Source of the DNA: Roseovarius sp.
GTDB lineage: Bacteria; Pseudomonadota; Alphaproteobacteria; Rhodobacterales; Rhodobacteraceae
Direction of reading: 5' to 3'
Assembly: GCA_027493545.1 (NCBI GenBank)
Contig: JAOSKR010000002.1
Span: forward strand, 310,001 to 374,000
Length of the DNA stretch: 64,000 bases
The notes under the pieces: generated by a model
The model's database searches: none
What the model was told of the DNA's origin: nothing
What the model saw: the letters and a program-made list of their open reading frames with translations, nothing else
Shown: positions 1-12,230 of the stretch, one piece after another
Layout of the letters: every line of letters starts with the position of its first letter
How positions within the stretch are numbered: the stretch's first letter is position 1
Program-made: the position numbers and the translations under genes

Positions 1-1108
1 GACCAGCCGGCCGTAACCCGACTGCCATTTGGCGTGGGTGACGACGCCGTCGGCGGTGGCGTAGATCGGGGGCGCCGTGATCGCCGGCGAAATCGGTGCC
101 GCTGTGCATCCGTCCCCAACGGGTGCCGAAACCGGACGTATAGCGGAAGCGTGACTTGACCGGGATTGCCAGCGGCACCTTCTGCGCGGCGATGCGGTAG
201 AGGTTCAGCCGGTCCATCCGGTCGAGGATGCGGTTGGCGCGCAGCGTCTCGGGCGTAGGCTCCTCGCCGCGGGTGGAAAAGGTCAGCGGCAGCGACGGCC
301 CACCCATCCCCGAATAACCGCGGCGGACGGTATCGAGCATGTATTCGGTATCGAGCCCGGCGGCGCTGAACATCTTTCTGAGCGGTTCGACCGAGATTGT
401 CATGGCATCTTCGAGTTGCCGGAAGATGTGGTCGTTCTGATCCTGCATCAGCCGGATCCGGGTCGCCATCTCGTCGGCCTCGCGCAACGCCAGAGCGGCG
501 CTTTCGCCGATCTGGTCGCGTTCGCGCGCGGTGTCGGCCAGCGCCGAGGTCAGGACCTGCAGTGTCGCGTCGGCAACCGGGCTGTCGCCGCCCGGCAGGG
601 CGTCGGGGCGGCTTTCGCGCAACGCCTGGGCGAGTTGTCCCGCCTCGGCGCGGGCGGCGTCGCGTTCCTTCATGGTGCGTCGCAGGGTCGACTGGATCAC
701 CTCGATTCCGGTCTCCATCTCGCGCCGCCGCGTCTCGGAGGCCAGAAGCTGGGTCTGCATCGACGAGATCTGTCCCAGCGCCGAGTTGAACCGTTCCTGC
801 GCTGCCACGGCCTCGTGCGCGCGCAGGTCGCGCTCGGCCTCGAGCGCGTTGAGGCGGGCCTCGTAGGTGCGCTGGTCGCGCCTGGCCTGATCGCGGAAAT
901 TGCCCGAACCGATCGAATCCATCAGCAGGATCGCGGTGGCCACGATCGTCCAGCCGACCACGACCGAAACCCCCACGACCGCGATCAGCTGCGTGCCGGA
1001 ACGCAGGCGGATGAAGCGGGTGTCGCTGTCGGAGCGCAGGAATACGCGGCGTTCGGGCAATCTGGCTTGCAGCCGGGCGTCGAACTTGATTGCGAGCCGT
1101 CTTCGCAC
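1..1108 (-). CDS. M23-family cell-wall metallopeptidase with N-terminal DUF5930 region (3' end cut by window edge)
   Basis: Read on the minus strand, the protein opens with a basic cytoplasmic stretch and one membrane segment (about residues 33-57). A long Ala/Glu/Arg-rich coiled coil follows. The C-terminal part contains the M23 signature region FGTRWGRMHSGTDFAG, with the zinc-ligand His and Asp, then a typical ATADGVV strand. M23 enzymes cut peptidoglycan cross-links; the coiled-coil plus M23 layout suggests a periplasmic amidase activator or divisome hydrolase anchored in the inner membrane. The GTG at 1108 is chosen because GAGGTGA lies just upstream. An extra C in the C5 run near 83 breaks the frame (GAP then IYATAD). 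The last part of the domain lies outside the window. Confidence 0.8.
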   Translation of the reverse strand, partial: MRRRLAIKFDARLQARLPERRVFLRSDSDTRFIRLRSGTQLIAVVGVSVVVGWTIVATAILLMDSIGSGNFRDQARRDQRTYEARLNALEAERDLRAHEAVAAQERFNSALGQISSMQTQLLASETRRREMETGIEVIQSTLRRTMKERDAARAEAGQLAQALRESRPDALPGGDSPVADATLQVLTSALADTARERDQIGESAALALREADEMATRIRLMQDQNDHIFRQLEDAMTISVEPLRKMFSAAGLDTEYMLDTVRRGYSGMGGPSLPLTFSTRGEEPTPETLRANRILDRMDRLNLYRIAAQKVPLAIPVKSRFRYTSGFGTRWGRMHSGTDFAGDHGAPDLRHRRRRRHPRQMAVGLRPAG

Positions 1109-1313
1109 GTCACCTCGTCCCGTTGTTTCTGTCCCCGGTGCCGCCGCTTGTTGTTGGCCGTTATTTCGGCAGCCTCCTGCGTGATTACCCACAGCCCTCC
1201 GGTCGGGCAAGACTTTTGCCCCTTTCGGGGGGCGCGATTCGGGCAATTTTTCGAAATGTTGGCGGAATCTCGCCGATGGTCGGGCCGGGGATGCCCCGGC
1301 GCGGGGGCGGGGA

Positions 1314-1775
1314 TTACAGCGCGCGGACCGCCTCGAGCACCGCCTCGGCATGGCCGGGCACCCTGACCCGGGGCCAGACGCGGATCACTCGCCCGTCGCC
1401 TCCGATCAGCACGGTGGTCCGCTCGATACCCATGAACTTGCGCCCGTAAAGGCTTTTTTTCCCTCCACACGCCGTAGCGTTTGCAGACGTCGCCGGTGGT
1501 ATCCGACAGGAGCGGAATGCCGAGCCCGTGCTTGTCACGGAACCGGTCGTGGCTCGCCACGCTGTCGCGCGAGATGCCGAAGACGCGCGCCCCCGCGGCC
1601 TCGAACGCCGCCGCATGTTCGGTAAAGGCCAACGCCTCCTGGTGCAGCCCGAGGTGTCGTCGCGCGGATAGAAGAACAATACCACCGGCGCCGGGCGCAG
1701 CGCCGACAGCGTTACCTGCCCGCCGCCGTCGCGGGGCAGGGTGAAATCGGGGGCGAGCGAGTCGGGTTTCAGCAT
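1314..1775 (-). CDS. bcp: Thiol peroxidase of the Bcp/PrxQ peroxiredoxin family (two frameshifts)
   Basis: A small cytoplasmic peroxiredoxin of about 153 residues that reduces peroxides through a reactive cysteine. Visible landmarks are APDFTLP near the N-terminus, FYPRDDTSGCT around residues 37-47 (the family normally has DDTPGCT, with the peroxidatic Cys in this loop), FGISRDSV, and GIERTTVLIGGDG near the end. The start is the ATG of MLKPDS at 1775. Two single-base shifts, near 1650 just after the catalytic Cys and near 1455 in a T run, split the frame; joining the three segments gives an uninterrupted family match. It is divergent from the AsmA-like gene and sits upstream of the M23 gene on the same strand. 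Confidence 0.85.
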   Translation of the reverse strand: MLKPDSLAPDFTLPRDGGGQVTLSALRPAPVVLFFYPRDDTSGCTRRRWPLPNMRRRSRPRGRASSASRATAWRATTGSVTSTGSAFRSCRIPPATSANATACGGKKSLYGRKFMGIERTTVLIGGDGRVIRVWPRVRVPGHAEAVLEAVRAL

Positions 1776-1834
1776 GGCATTGATCCTCGTTGCGAATTCT
1801 GGGCTGTATATAGAGGGGAAGGGGCCGGAACACA

Positions 1835-4800
1835 GTGCCAAAGACAGGCCGCGGATTGACCGAGAACAGCACAGAGCCGGAGCGCCGCCCGCGCGCAAGA
1901 GCGACGCGCGGAAGGCGCGCCGTGCGGGCGGGTCTTTGGAGCGGCGCCGGTTTGCTGGCGCTGGCGCTGGCGCTGGCGGTCGCGGTGGCGGCGCTGATCG
2001 GCACGCGCATCACCGCGCCCGAGTGGCTGCGCGAGCGCATTGCGGCACGGGTCGAACGCGGCATCGACGGGATGTCGATCGGCTTTGGCGAGCTCTCCTT
2101 CGTGCTCGGGGACGATTGGGTGCCCAAGCTGGCGCTGCAGCGGGTGGTGATCCGCGACGCCACGGGCACGCCGGTGGCGCGGCTGTCAGACCTGCGCGGC
2201 TCGCTGGCGTTGGGGCCGCTCCTGCGTGGCGAACTGCGCCCGGGCCGGATCAGTCTCTCGGGGGCGCGGGTGACGCTCAGGCGCGCCATTGACGGTGTGG
2301 TGGGGCTGAGCGTGGGAGAGACGCCCGGCACCGTGGAAGAGGCCGAAACCGTCGCTGCGCTGATCGGCCAGGCCGACGCGTTCTTCCAGCGGCCGGAATT
2401 CGCCGCGCTGGAGTCGGTGCTGGCCGACAACCTGACCCTGCGGTTCGAGGATGCGCGCGTCGGCAAGGCATGGACGGTCGATGGCGGGCGCATCGCGATC
2501 AGGCGCGACGGCAATGACCTGGAAATCCGGTCGGATTTCGCGCTTCTGGGCGCGCGCGACTATGCCACCACGCTGGCAATGTCGTATGCCAGTCGCATCG
2601 GCGAGATGGCGGCGGATTTCACCATCGATTTCGAGGACATGCCGGCTGGCGACATTGCCGGGCAATCGCCGGCGCTGACCTGGCTGGCGGCGCTCGATGC
2701 GCCGATCTCGGGCTCGATTCGGGCCGGGATCGACGGGGCCGGCCGGCTGGGTCCGCTGCGGGCGGAGCTGGAAATCGGCGCCGGCGCGCTGCATCCCACC
2801 CCGGGCGCGGTGCCGGTCGTGTTCGACCGCGCCGGCAGTCGCTTTACCTACGAGCCCGCCGACCATCTGATCCGCTTCCACGCGCTCGAGGTCGAAAGCA
2901 AATGGATTACCGCTCGGATCGAGGGCCGGGCCCGGCTTGCCGGGATGGAGGATGGCTGGCCCGACGCCCTGATCTCGCAGTTCCGGTGGGCGAGGTCGCG
3001 GCCAACCCGATGCAGCTTTACCCTGCTCCGGTGATGCTGGAAGGCGCGGGCCTGAGCATGCGCCTGACGCTTGATCCCTTCCACGTCTCGGTGGGCGAGC
3101 TGAGCCTGTCGGATCGCGGCCACACCTTTGTCGCAAGCGCCGAAATCCGCGCCGGACCGAAGGGCTGGCATGCGAGCGTCGACGGCCGCCTGCCGGGGAT
3201 CGCCTCCGACCGGCTGATGGAACTCTGGCCCGAGAGTCTGGCGTCCAAGACCCGCGCCTGGATCAAGAAGAACGTCATCGCCGCCACGCTGAGCGATATC
3301 CAGGTCGCGCTGCGATCGGAACCCGGGCACAAGCCCGACCTGTCGCTGGGCTTCGATTTCGCCGGTCTCTCGACGCGCTTCCTCAAGGATGTGCCCCCGA
3401 TCGAGGACGCGCGCGGGCACGCGATCATCGAGGACAACCATTTCGTCATCATCGCCCATGAGGGCCATGTCACTGCCGCCGAGGGCGGGCGCGTCGATAT
3501 CGCCGGGTCGAGCTTTGATGTCCCGGACCTGCGCATCAAGCGCGGACCCGGCAAGGTGCGGCTGCGCACGCAGAGCACCATCACCGCCGGGCTGTCGCTT
3601 CTGAACGAAGAGCCGTTCCGCTTTCTCGACAAGGCCGGGCGTCCGGTGACGCTGGCCGATGGCACCGCGCGGCTGAAAGGCACGCTCGATTTCCTGGTCA
3701 AGGACGATCTCACCCCCGAGGAGGTGGCCTTCGAGGTGACCGGCCGGCTCAGCGACGTGCGCAGCGAGAAGCTGCTCGAGAAGCGGGTGATCGCGGCCTC
3801 GGATCTGGGGCTTTCGGCCGACCGTTCCGAGCTGAGGATTGCCGGCGAGGGGCGCGTCGGCCGGGTGCCCTTCGACGGGCGTTTCGCGATGCCGCTGACC
3901 GCGGGCAGCAAAGGGCAGGCGCATGTCGAGGGACGCATCGAGCTTTCAGAGCGCTTTGCCGACGAGTTCCGCATCGGCCTGCCACCGGGCAGCCTGTCCG
4001 GCGCGGGATGGGGCGAGGTCACGATCGACTTTGCCGCCGGGGCGCCGCCGGCCTTTCGGCTTGAAACCGACATGGCCGGGCTGGCGCTGCGGTTGCGGCC
4101 GCTGGGCTGGGCGCTGGGTGCCGCCGAAACCGGCCGGCTGGTGGTGGCGGGCTCCCTGGGCCGCCCGCCCGCCGTCGATCGCCTTGTGCTCGACGCCGCC
4201 GGGCTGCGCGCCGAAGGGTCGGTCACGCTCGATGCCGGCGGCAACCTGCAGCGGGCCGGTTTCGAGCGGGTGCAGCTTGATGACTGGCTCGACGCGCCGG
4301 TCGATCTGGTCGGGCGGGGGCCGGGGCGCGCGCCGCTGGTGCGGGTGACCGGCGGCGAGATGGACCTGCGCCGGATGAGCCTGGGCGGCGAGGGTGAGGG
4401 CGAGGGTGCCGGCGGGACGCGGGAGACGCGCGGGCCGGTGTCGTTGCGGCTGGACCGGCTGCGGGTCTCCGACAAGATCGAACTCACGGATTTCGGCGCC
4501 GAACTCGACCTCGCGCAGGGCATCAGGGGCACCTTTTCGGGGCAGGTCAACGGACAGGCGCCGATCACCGGCCAGGTCGTGCCCGGCGGTGGGCGCGGCG
4601 TCTTCGTCATCCGGTCGCAGGACGCGGGCCGGGTGCTGCGCGCGGCCGGCCTCCTGAAGCAGGCGCGCGACGGCAGGATGTCGCTGGTGCTGACCCCCGG
4701 CCGCGGCACGGATGTTTTTGAAGGCAAGCTCACCGTCGACAACCTGCGGGTCAAGGACGCACCGGCGATGGCGGCGTTGCTCAACGCGCTCAGCATCGTC

Positions 4801-5238
4801 GGCATTCTCGAGCAGCTGGCCGGCGAGGGCATCCATTTCGCCCGGGTCGAGAGCGACTTTCAGATCGCGCCCGACCGGGTGACGATCTACAAGGCCAGCG
4901 CGGTCGGCGCGTCGATGGGGATTTCGGCCGAAGGCTACTATTGGCCCAAATCCGAGCGCATCGATCTCGAAGGGGTGATTTCGCCGGTCTATGCCGTGAA
5001 CGTGCTGGGCGGGTTTCTGTCGCGAAAGGGCGAGGGGTTTTTGGGCTTCACGTATTCGCTGAAAGGCGCGGCCAGTGCGCCACAGGTGCGGGTGAACCCG
5101 CTTTCGGTGTTCACGCCGGGGATGTTTCGCGAGATATTCCGCCGTCCGCCGCCGATGCGAGCCGGACCGAGCCTGCCCGCGACCGACGACACAACCGGCC
5201 CGGGGCCCGGCCCGCTGCGGCCCGGACAGGATCGCTGA
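1835..5238 (+). CDS. AsmA-like/DUF3971 envelope protein (YhdP-type), one frameshift
   Basis: About 1130 residues: a basic N-terminus, one signal-anchor helix rich in Leu/Ala/Val (about residues 33-56), then a very long beta-rich periplasmic region typical of AsmA/DUF3971 proteins. Family members form bridge-like structures implicated in phospholipid transport between inner and outer membranes. The C-terminal part ([21 protein letters not shown], then [11 protein letters not shown]) resembles the conserved AsmA-like terminus. A one-base deletion near 2981 separates the two frames. The GTG at 1835 is the first plausible start; a TTG at 1856 is an alternative. Its TGA overlaps the queA ATG by one base, so the two are probably cotranscribed. 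Confidence 0.75.
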
Positions 5239-6289
5239 TGCAGCTTTCGGATTTCGATTTCGACCTGCCCGAGCGGCTGATCGCGACGCGTCCGGCGCGC
5301 CCGCGCACCGCCGCGCGGCTCTTGGTGGCCGAGGGCGCGGCCATCACTGACGCCACCGTCGCCGATATCGGCCGCTGGCTGCGCCCCCGGCGACCGCCTG
5401 GTGCTGAACGACACCCGTGTCATCCCCGCGCGCCTTTCGGGGCGGCGGGCACGGCAGGGGGCGGCGGGGCAGACCGAGGCACGCATCGAGGTCACGCTTC
5501 TGGAGCCGCGCGCCGATGGCACCTGGGCGGCGATGGTCAAGCCGCTGAAAAAGCTCCGTGTCGGCGAGACGGTACGCTTTGGCGCCGGGCTCGAGGCTCG
5601 GTGCACGGCCAAGGCCGAGGGGCTGGCGGCGCTGCGCTTCAACCTTGCCGGGGCCGAATTCGACGCCGCCCTCGATGCCGCCGGCGCGATGCCTCTGCCG
5701 CCCTACATCGCCGCCCGCCGCGCCGCCGACGCGCAGGACCGCGAGGACTACCAGACCGTCTTTGCCCGCCACGCCGGCGCCGTGGCCGCGCCGACGGCGT
5801 CGCTGCACTTCGACCGCCCGCTGCTCGATGCCCTCGCCGGACAAGGCGTCGATTTCACCCATGTCACGCTGCATGTCGGCGCCGGCACCTTCCTGCCGGT
5901 CAAGGTCGAGGACGTGCGCCAGCACCGCATGCACGCCGAATGGGGCGAGGTGAGCGCGGCGGCGGCCGCCGAGATCGCCGCGACGCGCGCCGCGGGCGGG
6001 CGCGTCATTCCCGTCGGCACCACCGCGCTGCGGCTGATCGAGACCGCGGCGCGCGGTGGTGCCATCGCGCCCTGGCGGGGGCGACACCGACATCTTCATC
6101 TATCCCGGTTTCCGCTTTCGCGTGACCGACGCGCTGATGACCAATTTCCACCTGCCGCGCTCGACCCTGATGATGCTGGTCGCGGCATTGATGGGGCCAG
6201 AACGCATCCGGCGGATTTACGCCCATGCGGTGGCCTCGGAATACCGCTTCTTCTCCTATGGCGACGCATCGCTGTTGATCCCCGGCTGA
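5238..6289 (+). CDS. queA: S-adenosylmethionine:tRNA ribosyltransferase-isomerase (two frameshifts)
   Basis: QueA transfers and isomerises the ribosyl part of SAM onto 7-aminomethyl-7-deazaguanine in tRNA, forming epoxyqueuosine. The reconstructed protein of about 350 residues shows the family landmarks: [15 protein letters not shown] at the N-terminus, [40 protein letters not shown] and [14 protein letters not shown], ending [15 protein letters not shown]. Frameshifts near 5387 (extra C in a C5 run) and 6077 (extra G in a G5 run) interrupt it. tgt, which acts earlier in the same pathway, lies at 50144, so the window carries two queuosine genes that are not adjacent. Confidence 0.93.
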
Positions 6290-6390
6290 AACGCTGTCAG
6301 GGCGGCGCTGACGGGCGATTCCGGGTCGCGTTCGGGGCCGACGCCGCACCGGCCGTGGGGCAATAACGGCGCAAACGGAGGAAGGACGTA

Positions 6391-7647
6391 ATGTTCTCGG
6401 TGTTTTCCAGCGTCTGGGCGTTGCTTCTGGGGATGCTGTTCCTGCAGGTCGGCAACGGCATGCAGGGGACGCTGCTGGGCATCCGGGGCGAGATCGAGGG
6501 ATTTTCCACCTTCGACATGTCGCTGGTGATGTCGGGCTATTTCCTGGGCTTTCTCTTTGGCTCGCGCATGGCGCCCAAGATGATCCGCCGCGTCGGCCAT
6601 GTGCGGGTCTTCGCCGCGCTTGCCTCGCTCATTTCGGCGGTGCTCATCATCTACCCGGAATTCGCCCATCCCTATGCCTGGAGCGCGGAACGGGTGTTGA
6701 TCGGGTTCTGCTTCTCGGGGGTCTATGTCACTGCCGAAAGCTGGCTCAACAACGCCGCCGAGAACGAGACCCGTGGCAAGGCGCTGTCGCTCTACATGAT
6801 CGTGCAGATGCTGGGGATTGTGTCCGCGCAGGCGCTGCTGCTGGTCGCCGATCCCGCCGCTCATACGCTCTTCATCATCCCCTCGGTGCTGGTGTCGCTC
6901 GCGTTCGCGCCGATCCTGCTGTCGATCAGTCCGACACCCGCCTTCGAGACCGCCAAGCCGCTCTCGCTGCGCCAGCTGATGGCGGTCTCGCCGCTGGGCT
7001 GCGTCAGCATGTTCCTGCTCGGCAGCGTTTTTTCGGCCCAGTTCGGCATGTCGTCGGTCTACGGATCCAAGATCGGCCTGTCGGTCGCCCAGATATCCAC
7101 CTTCGTGTCGACCTTCTTTATCGGCGCGCTGGTGCTGCAATTTCCCATCGGCTGGATTTCCGACCGGATGGACCGCCGTCGGCTGATCCTGATCTGCGCG
7201 GCCATCTGCGGTGCCGGCGGGCTGCTGGGCATGTTCCTGGGCACCGTGTTCCCCATGCTCCTTGTTGCGGCGCTGATGGTCGGCGGGATGTCCAACCCGC
7301 TCTATTCGCTGATCATCGCCCATACCAACGATTTTCTGGATCGCGACGACATGGCGGCGGCGGCCGGTGCGTTGATCTTCATCAACGGGCTGGGTGCGGT
7401 GACCGGTCCGATCGTTACCGGCTGGCTGATGGGGCGACTGGGGCCCTGGGCGTTTTTCCTGGTCATCGCGATCCTGAGCTTTGCCGTCTCGGGATATGCC
7501 GCATGGCGGATGACGCGCCGACCCTCTCCGCCGGTTGCGGAGACCGACAGCTTTACCATGGTCGCGATGTCGTCCTCGCCGGTGGCGGTCAGCGTGGCCG
7601 CCGAGTACGACTCCGAGGCCGCCCAGGAAGACACGGACAACACCTGA
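6391..7647 (+). CDS. Major facilitator superfamily transporter
   Basis: An intact 418-residue polytopic membrane protein with about twelve hydrophobic segments and the MFS loop signature FGSRMAPKMIRRVGH after TM2, repeated in weaker form as GWISDRMDRRRLI in the second half. AESWLN in TM4-5 and the general layout resemble the YcaD-like sugar/unknown-substrate subgroup. The C-terminal tail after residue 375 is hydrophilic and ends in an acidic stretch. GGAGGAAGGA just upstream of the ATG is a strong ribosome binding site. The substrate cannot be inferred from neighbours. Confidence 0.85.
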   Translation: MFSVFSSVWALLLGMLFLQVGNGMQGTLLGIRGEIEGFSTFDMSLVMSGYFLGFLFGSRMAPKMIRRVGHVRVFAALASLISAVLIIYPEFAHPYAWSAERVLIGFCFSGVYVTAESWLNNAAENETRGKALSLYMIVQMLGIVSAQALLLVADPAAHTLFIIPSVLVSLAFAPILLSISPTPAFETAKPLSLRQLMAVSPLGCVSMFLLGSVFSAQFGMSSVYGSKIGLSVAQISTFVSTFFIGALVLQFPIGWISDRMDRRRLILICAAICGAGGLLGMFLGTVFPMLLVAALMVGGMSNPLYSLIIAHTNDFLDRDDMAAAAGALIFINGLGAVTGPIVTGWLMGRLGPWAFFLVIAILSFAVSGYAAWRMTRRPSPPVAETDSFTMVAMSSSPVAVSVAAEYDSEAAQEDTDNT

Positions 7648-7671
7648 CACCGAAGAGGTAGCGCTAACGAG

Positions 7672-7715
7672 TTATCCACAGTCACGGAAGGTTGCCGATG
7701 TAGTAAAACTTTACT
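7672..7715. promoter_or_regulatory. DnaA-box-like 9-mer and 14-bp palindrome upstream of the DUF924 gene
   Basis: The 129-bp gap between the MFS and DUF924 genes is more AT-rich than its surroundings. TTATCCACA at 7672-7680 matches the DnaA-box consensus exactly. AGTAAA-AC-TTTACT at 7702-7715 is a perfect inverted repeat that could be an operator. I see no cluster of further boxes, so an origin is unlikely. Function is inferred only from symmetry and position. Confidence 0.35.
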
Positions 7716-7776
7716 TTGGAAATGGGGATTTGGAACTAGTCTCAAGGCAGATGAATGTGGAAAAGAGGAGTGTCAG

Positions 7777-8361
7777 ATGACGACCCCGGAAGAGGTATTG
7801 AGGTTCTGGCTTGATGAGGTCGGGCCCGATGGCTGGTACGCGGCGTCCGACGATCTCGACGCCACCATACGCGCACGATTTCAGTCGGCGTGGGAGCGCG
7901 CCCGCGAAGGTGCCTTCGGGTTGTGGCTGACCTATCCCACCGGGGCGCTGGCCTATGTCGTGCTGATGGACCAGTTCCCGCGCAACATGTTCCGCGGCGA
8001 GGCCCGGGCCTTTGCTTCCGACCGCCAGGCGATGGCCGCCGCCAAGGCCGCCATTCACCGCAAATGGGATCTGCGCATCGACGAACCGGCGCGGCAGTTC
8101 TTCTACCTGCCGATGATGCACTCGGAGAACCTGAGCGATCAGGATCGCTGCGTCCGGCTGCTCAAGGAGCGGATGCCGCAAACCGGTGCCGACAACCTGC
8201 TGCACGCACGCGCCCACCGCGAGGTGATCCGGCTCTTCGGTCGCTTCCCGTATCGCAACACCGCGCTGGGCCGGGCCTCGACCGCACCCGAGCGCGCCTT
8301 TTCCGAGCGTGGCGGCTACGGCGCCACGCTGCGTGGCCTGCAGGCGGCCGACGCCGCGTGA
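7777..8361 (+). CDS. DUF924 family protein
   Basis: A 194-residue soluble, mostly helical protein of the DUF924 family, whose members have a TPR-like fold and no assigned reaction. Conserved features are the opening EVLRFWLDEVGPDGWY, the central LMDQFPRNMFRG followed by ASDRQAMAAAKAAI, FFYLPMMHSENLSDQDRCV, and the RFPYRNTALGR segment near the C-terminus. Length is normal and the frame is intact. GAGGAG lies six bases before the ATG. The palindrome noted upstream may control it. Confidence 0.85.
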   Translation: MTTPEEVLRFWLDEVGPDGWYAASDDLDATIRARFQSAWERAREGAFGLWLTYPTGALAYVVLMDQFPRNMFRGEARAFASDRQAMAAAKAAIHRKWDLRIDEPARQFFYLPMMHSENLSDQDRCVRLLKERMPQTGADNLLHARAHREVIRLFGRFPYRNTALGRASTAPERAFSERGGYGATLRGLQAADAA

Positions 8362-8513
8362 GGGCCGTCATCACCGGAAAAGACAACGAAAAACAACAGG
8401 CTGATCAGCCGCCTCGCAAGAATGGGTTGCCGGGCGGCAGTGGCGCGTTGTGCCGACAGAAATAATGGTTTAATGCCAAACTAATTTCACTCGATACCCT
8501 GGCGGAGACGGCA

Positions 8514-9908
<1,395 letters not shown>

Positions 9909-9940
9909 GGGGCGCCGCCCGCGATCTGGTCACGCACACG

Positions 9941-10000
9941 TCTCGGACCTGATCCGGGACCTCGTTTCGGGTTATTGAGGCCCCGGGTCGCGCCCGGGGC
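9941..10000. terminator. Two hairpins between convergent lpdA and the first M10 gene
   Basis: GTCTCGGA/TCCGGGAC (9941-9948 with 9954-9961) and GCCCCGGG/CCCGGGGC (9980-9987 with 9993-10000, loop TCGCG) form strong stems between two convergent genes. Neither has a long T run, so termination is an inference. The second stem resembles the inner part of the dispersed repeats at 40.7 and 54.0 kb. Confidence 0.45.
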
Positions 10001-10026
10001 CCGGCGTCATGAGCGGGCGGCCCGCC

Positions 10027-11805
10027 TCAGACGAAGATCACGTCGTCGGCGGTCAGATTGTAAAGGGACGTGTCCTCGATGACGATCGTTTGCCCGTTGC
10101 CGGAGATCACCACGTCGCTGCCGACCTGCGAGACGAAGGGCAAGAGGTCGGAGGCGGTGGTCAAATTGTCGCCAAACCCGGCAAGGACGATATGGTCCGA
10201 AAAGCCGATCAAACCCGTCTGGGGATTGTAATCGGTGATGGTCAGGGTGTTGTGGCCCTTGACGAAGACAAAGTAGTCCTGTCCGTCCCCGCCGGTCACG
10301 GTGTCGTCACCGTAGCCGCCGATGATGGTGTCCCAACCGTCGCCGCCCAGGATGATGTCGTCGCCGCCATGACCCTCGATCCAGTTGTCGAGTATGTTGC
10401 CGGTGATGGTGTCGTTGCCCCGCCCGCCCACGGCGCGGTCGATCCATACGCCGTCGGCGATGGTGAAGCCGCCCTGGACGCCCTCGACATAGGAGACGTA
10501 GCCGCCGCCGCCCTCGATATAATCCAGTGACGCCGTGCGCAGGTCGATCACGGCCGCGTCCGAGCCGGTGTACATGATGGTATCGGTGCCGCCGGTATCC
10601 CAGATCGACGAATAGAAGGTGCCCGCCTCGTTCGCGGAAGGCAGTACATAGATGTCGTCGCCGCTGTTGTGCGAGTTGTTGGCGCCGTAAAGCGATTGCA
10701 GCACCGCGATGTCGAGCGCCATCGGCGCACCCTGGTAACCGTGACCGGACGACGCGCCGGCTCCGTCCGGTCCGGCGGGCCAGCCATGATTGTTGCTCAT
10801 CATGGTAAAGACGCCCTGATTGAGGTCGGCATCGCCGTAATCGCCGAAGGCGCGGAGACGCCTTGCATCACGTTCGAGGCGCCGCCGTCATTGTGTGGAT
10901 ACGCCAGCCCCATGCCGAGGCCGATCCCCTGCAACAGGGTGGCGAAGCCTGCCCCGCCCTGCTGCAGACCCTCTTCCGTCCAGCCGGGATCGTTGCCGTA
11001 GAAGACCCCGAACCCGTCGAGGTCGCTATAGGTTGTGCCGTCCAGCGTGACGGTGCCGCCGGCCACGCTCCAATAGCCGGGGGGCAGAGCCGGAATCGGT
11101 CGATTCGACCATGAAGAAATCGGCCTCCGCGGCGTCGGTGACCACGTTGAAGTGGACGTTGGCGACATCCTCGAAGGTGCCGAAGGCGGCCATCGCCTGG
11201 GCCTGTTCGGCCGCGCTCCAGTCCGAGGTGATCTGCGGCGCTCCGTGCTCGTCGTCGAAGGTGACGCCGCCGGGCACGAAATAGACGTTGATGGTGCTCG
11301 GTGCGGTATAGCCCCAGGTGATGGCGTTGAGCGGATCGCCCCCGCCGGGCGGCGGCTCGCCGATATTGACCGTCACCGAGTAGGTGCCGGTATCGTTGCC
11401 GCCCCCAAAACCGCCCGAAGCGGTGCCCGCAACGATGTAGTAGGTGCCGCTGGCGGTGGGGGTGAACACGATTTGCGCGTTATTCCCGAGACCGCTGTCG
11501 TCGTCAGATTCGATCACGATGCCGGCGCTGTCGATCAGCCAGAGATAGGGGTCCGACATCGTGCCGGCGATCATCGAGACGGTATAGGTGACGCCCTCGG
11601 TAAGCTCGATGCGGACCCAGTCTTCTTCGGCGCCATGGTAGAGACTGCCGTTGAAAGTGTCGCCCGGCGACACCGTGTAGGGTGTGCTGCTGTTTTGGGG
11701 GGCATCTGTGGTTTCGGTGATCGTGCGGGCATTCTCGCGGCTGGTCTCAGGCAGGCGGTTGCCGCCGGTGTGCGTGAAATCGAACATGTCCTGCGACATA
11801 TGCAT
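10027..11805 (-). CDS. Catalytically dead M10/serralysin-like RTX protein (paralogue of the next gene; two frameshifts)
   Basis: About 590 residues in the order: short N-terminus without a Sec signal; a PPC-like beta domain ending GTYSVTV (about 35-150); an M10 peptidase fold; RTX repeats of the GGxGxD type; and the C-terminal end DDVIFV. Where the active paralogue has HEIGHGMGLAH, this protein reads QGIGLGMGLAY, so all three zinc-binding His and the catalytic Glu are gone. The Met-turn is MMSNN instead of TMSYN, losing the Tyr ligand too. The rest of the fold is well kept, so it is probably an expressed pseudoenzyme rather than random decay. RTX repeats without a signal peptide suggest type I secretion; no transporter is in the window. 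Shifts lie near 11081 (G6 run) and 10850. GGGGAGA precedes the ATG at 11805. Confidence 0.85.
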
Positions 11806-12124
11806 ATTGAAATCTCCCCGTTACCGTTTCCTCCGGGCGGCGCCGCGCGAACCGGCCCGGCCGGAACTTCATCGCTATCCCGCCGGCATGGCGTCGCCGC
11901 CGGCCGCACGTGAGGGTGCCTTGTGTGGGATGATGATCGCGAATTGACCGATCTGGCGACGAAATCCGCCGCAATGCGCAAATGGCCCAGATCGATTACC
12001 TGTAAAATTCCCTGCAAAATACGAGTAGCACTATGAGAAAAGTCTAGGAGGAATTGATGCGCCGGTCAATCTGGGATTGTTGCCGGCGGTTTCGGTTCAT
12101 TCGATATTGGGGTGTGAGGTGGTC

Positions 12125-12230
12125 ATGTCGGTGATACCGGGGCCTATCGCGCGCTCTCCGGGTCTTCGTCCGCGGCGAGGCGCAAGTTCACCACGCTCGA
12201 TCTCGATGCGCGGCTAATCCGCACCCCGGA
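12125..12230 (+). pseudogene. Remnant of the 82-codon gene found intact at 14324
   Basis: In the left duplication unit, an ATG at 12125 corresponds to the second Met of the intact gene at 14324. It reads only about 30 codons to a TAA. In another frame the sequence ARRKFTTLDLDARL aligns with GRDFATLDAYLAHL of the intact copy. The remainder of the gene is missing, replaced by two small hairpins at 12216-12250 and the end of the second M10 gene. It is therefore a truncated, frameshifted copy left at the duplication junction. Confidence 0.6.

Noticed and set aside
985..2514. Long minus-strand frame overlapping the bcp and AsmA-like genes
   Set aside because: It joins part of the frameshifted bcp frame to noncoding-strand translation; only the bcp portion shows family similarity.
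6256..7650. 464-codon minus-strand frame opposite the MFS gene
   Set aside because: Rich in His, Arg, Gln and Asp without motifs; the opposite strand encodes a clear twelve-helix transporter.
7648..7776. Replication origin
   Set aside because: Only one DnaA box is visible, with no box cluster, no long AT-rich unwinding region and no dnaA, repA or parAB nearby.
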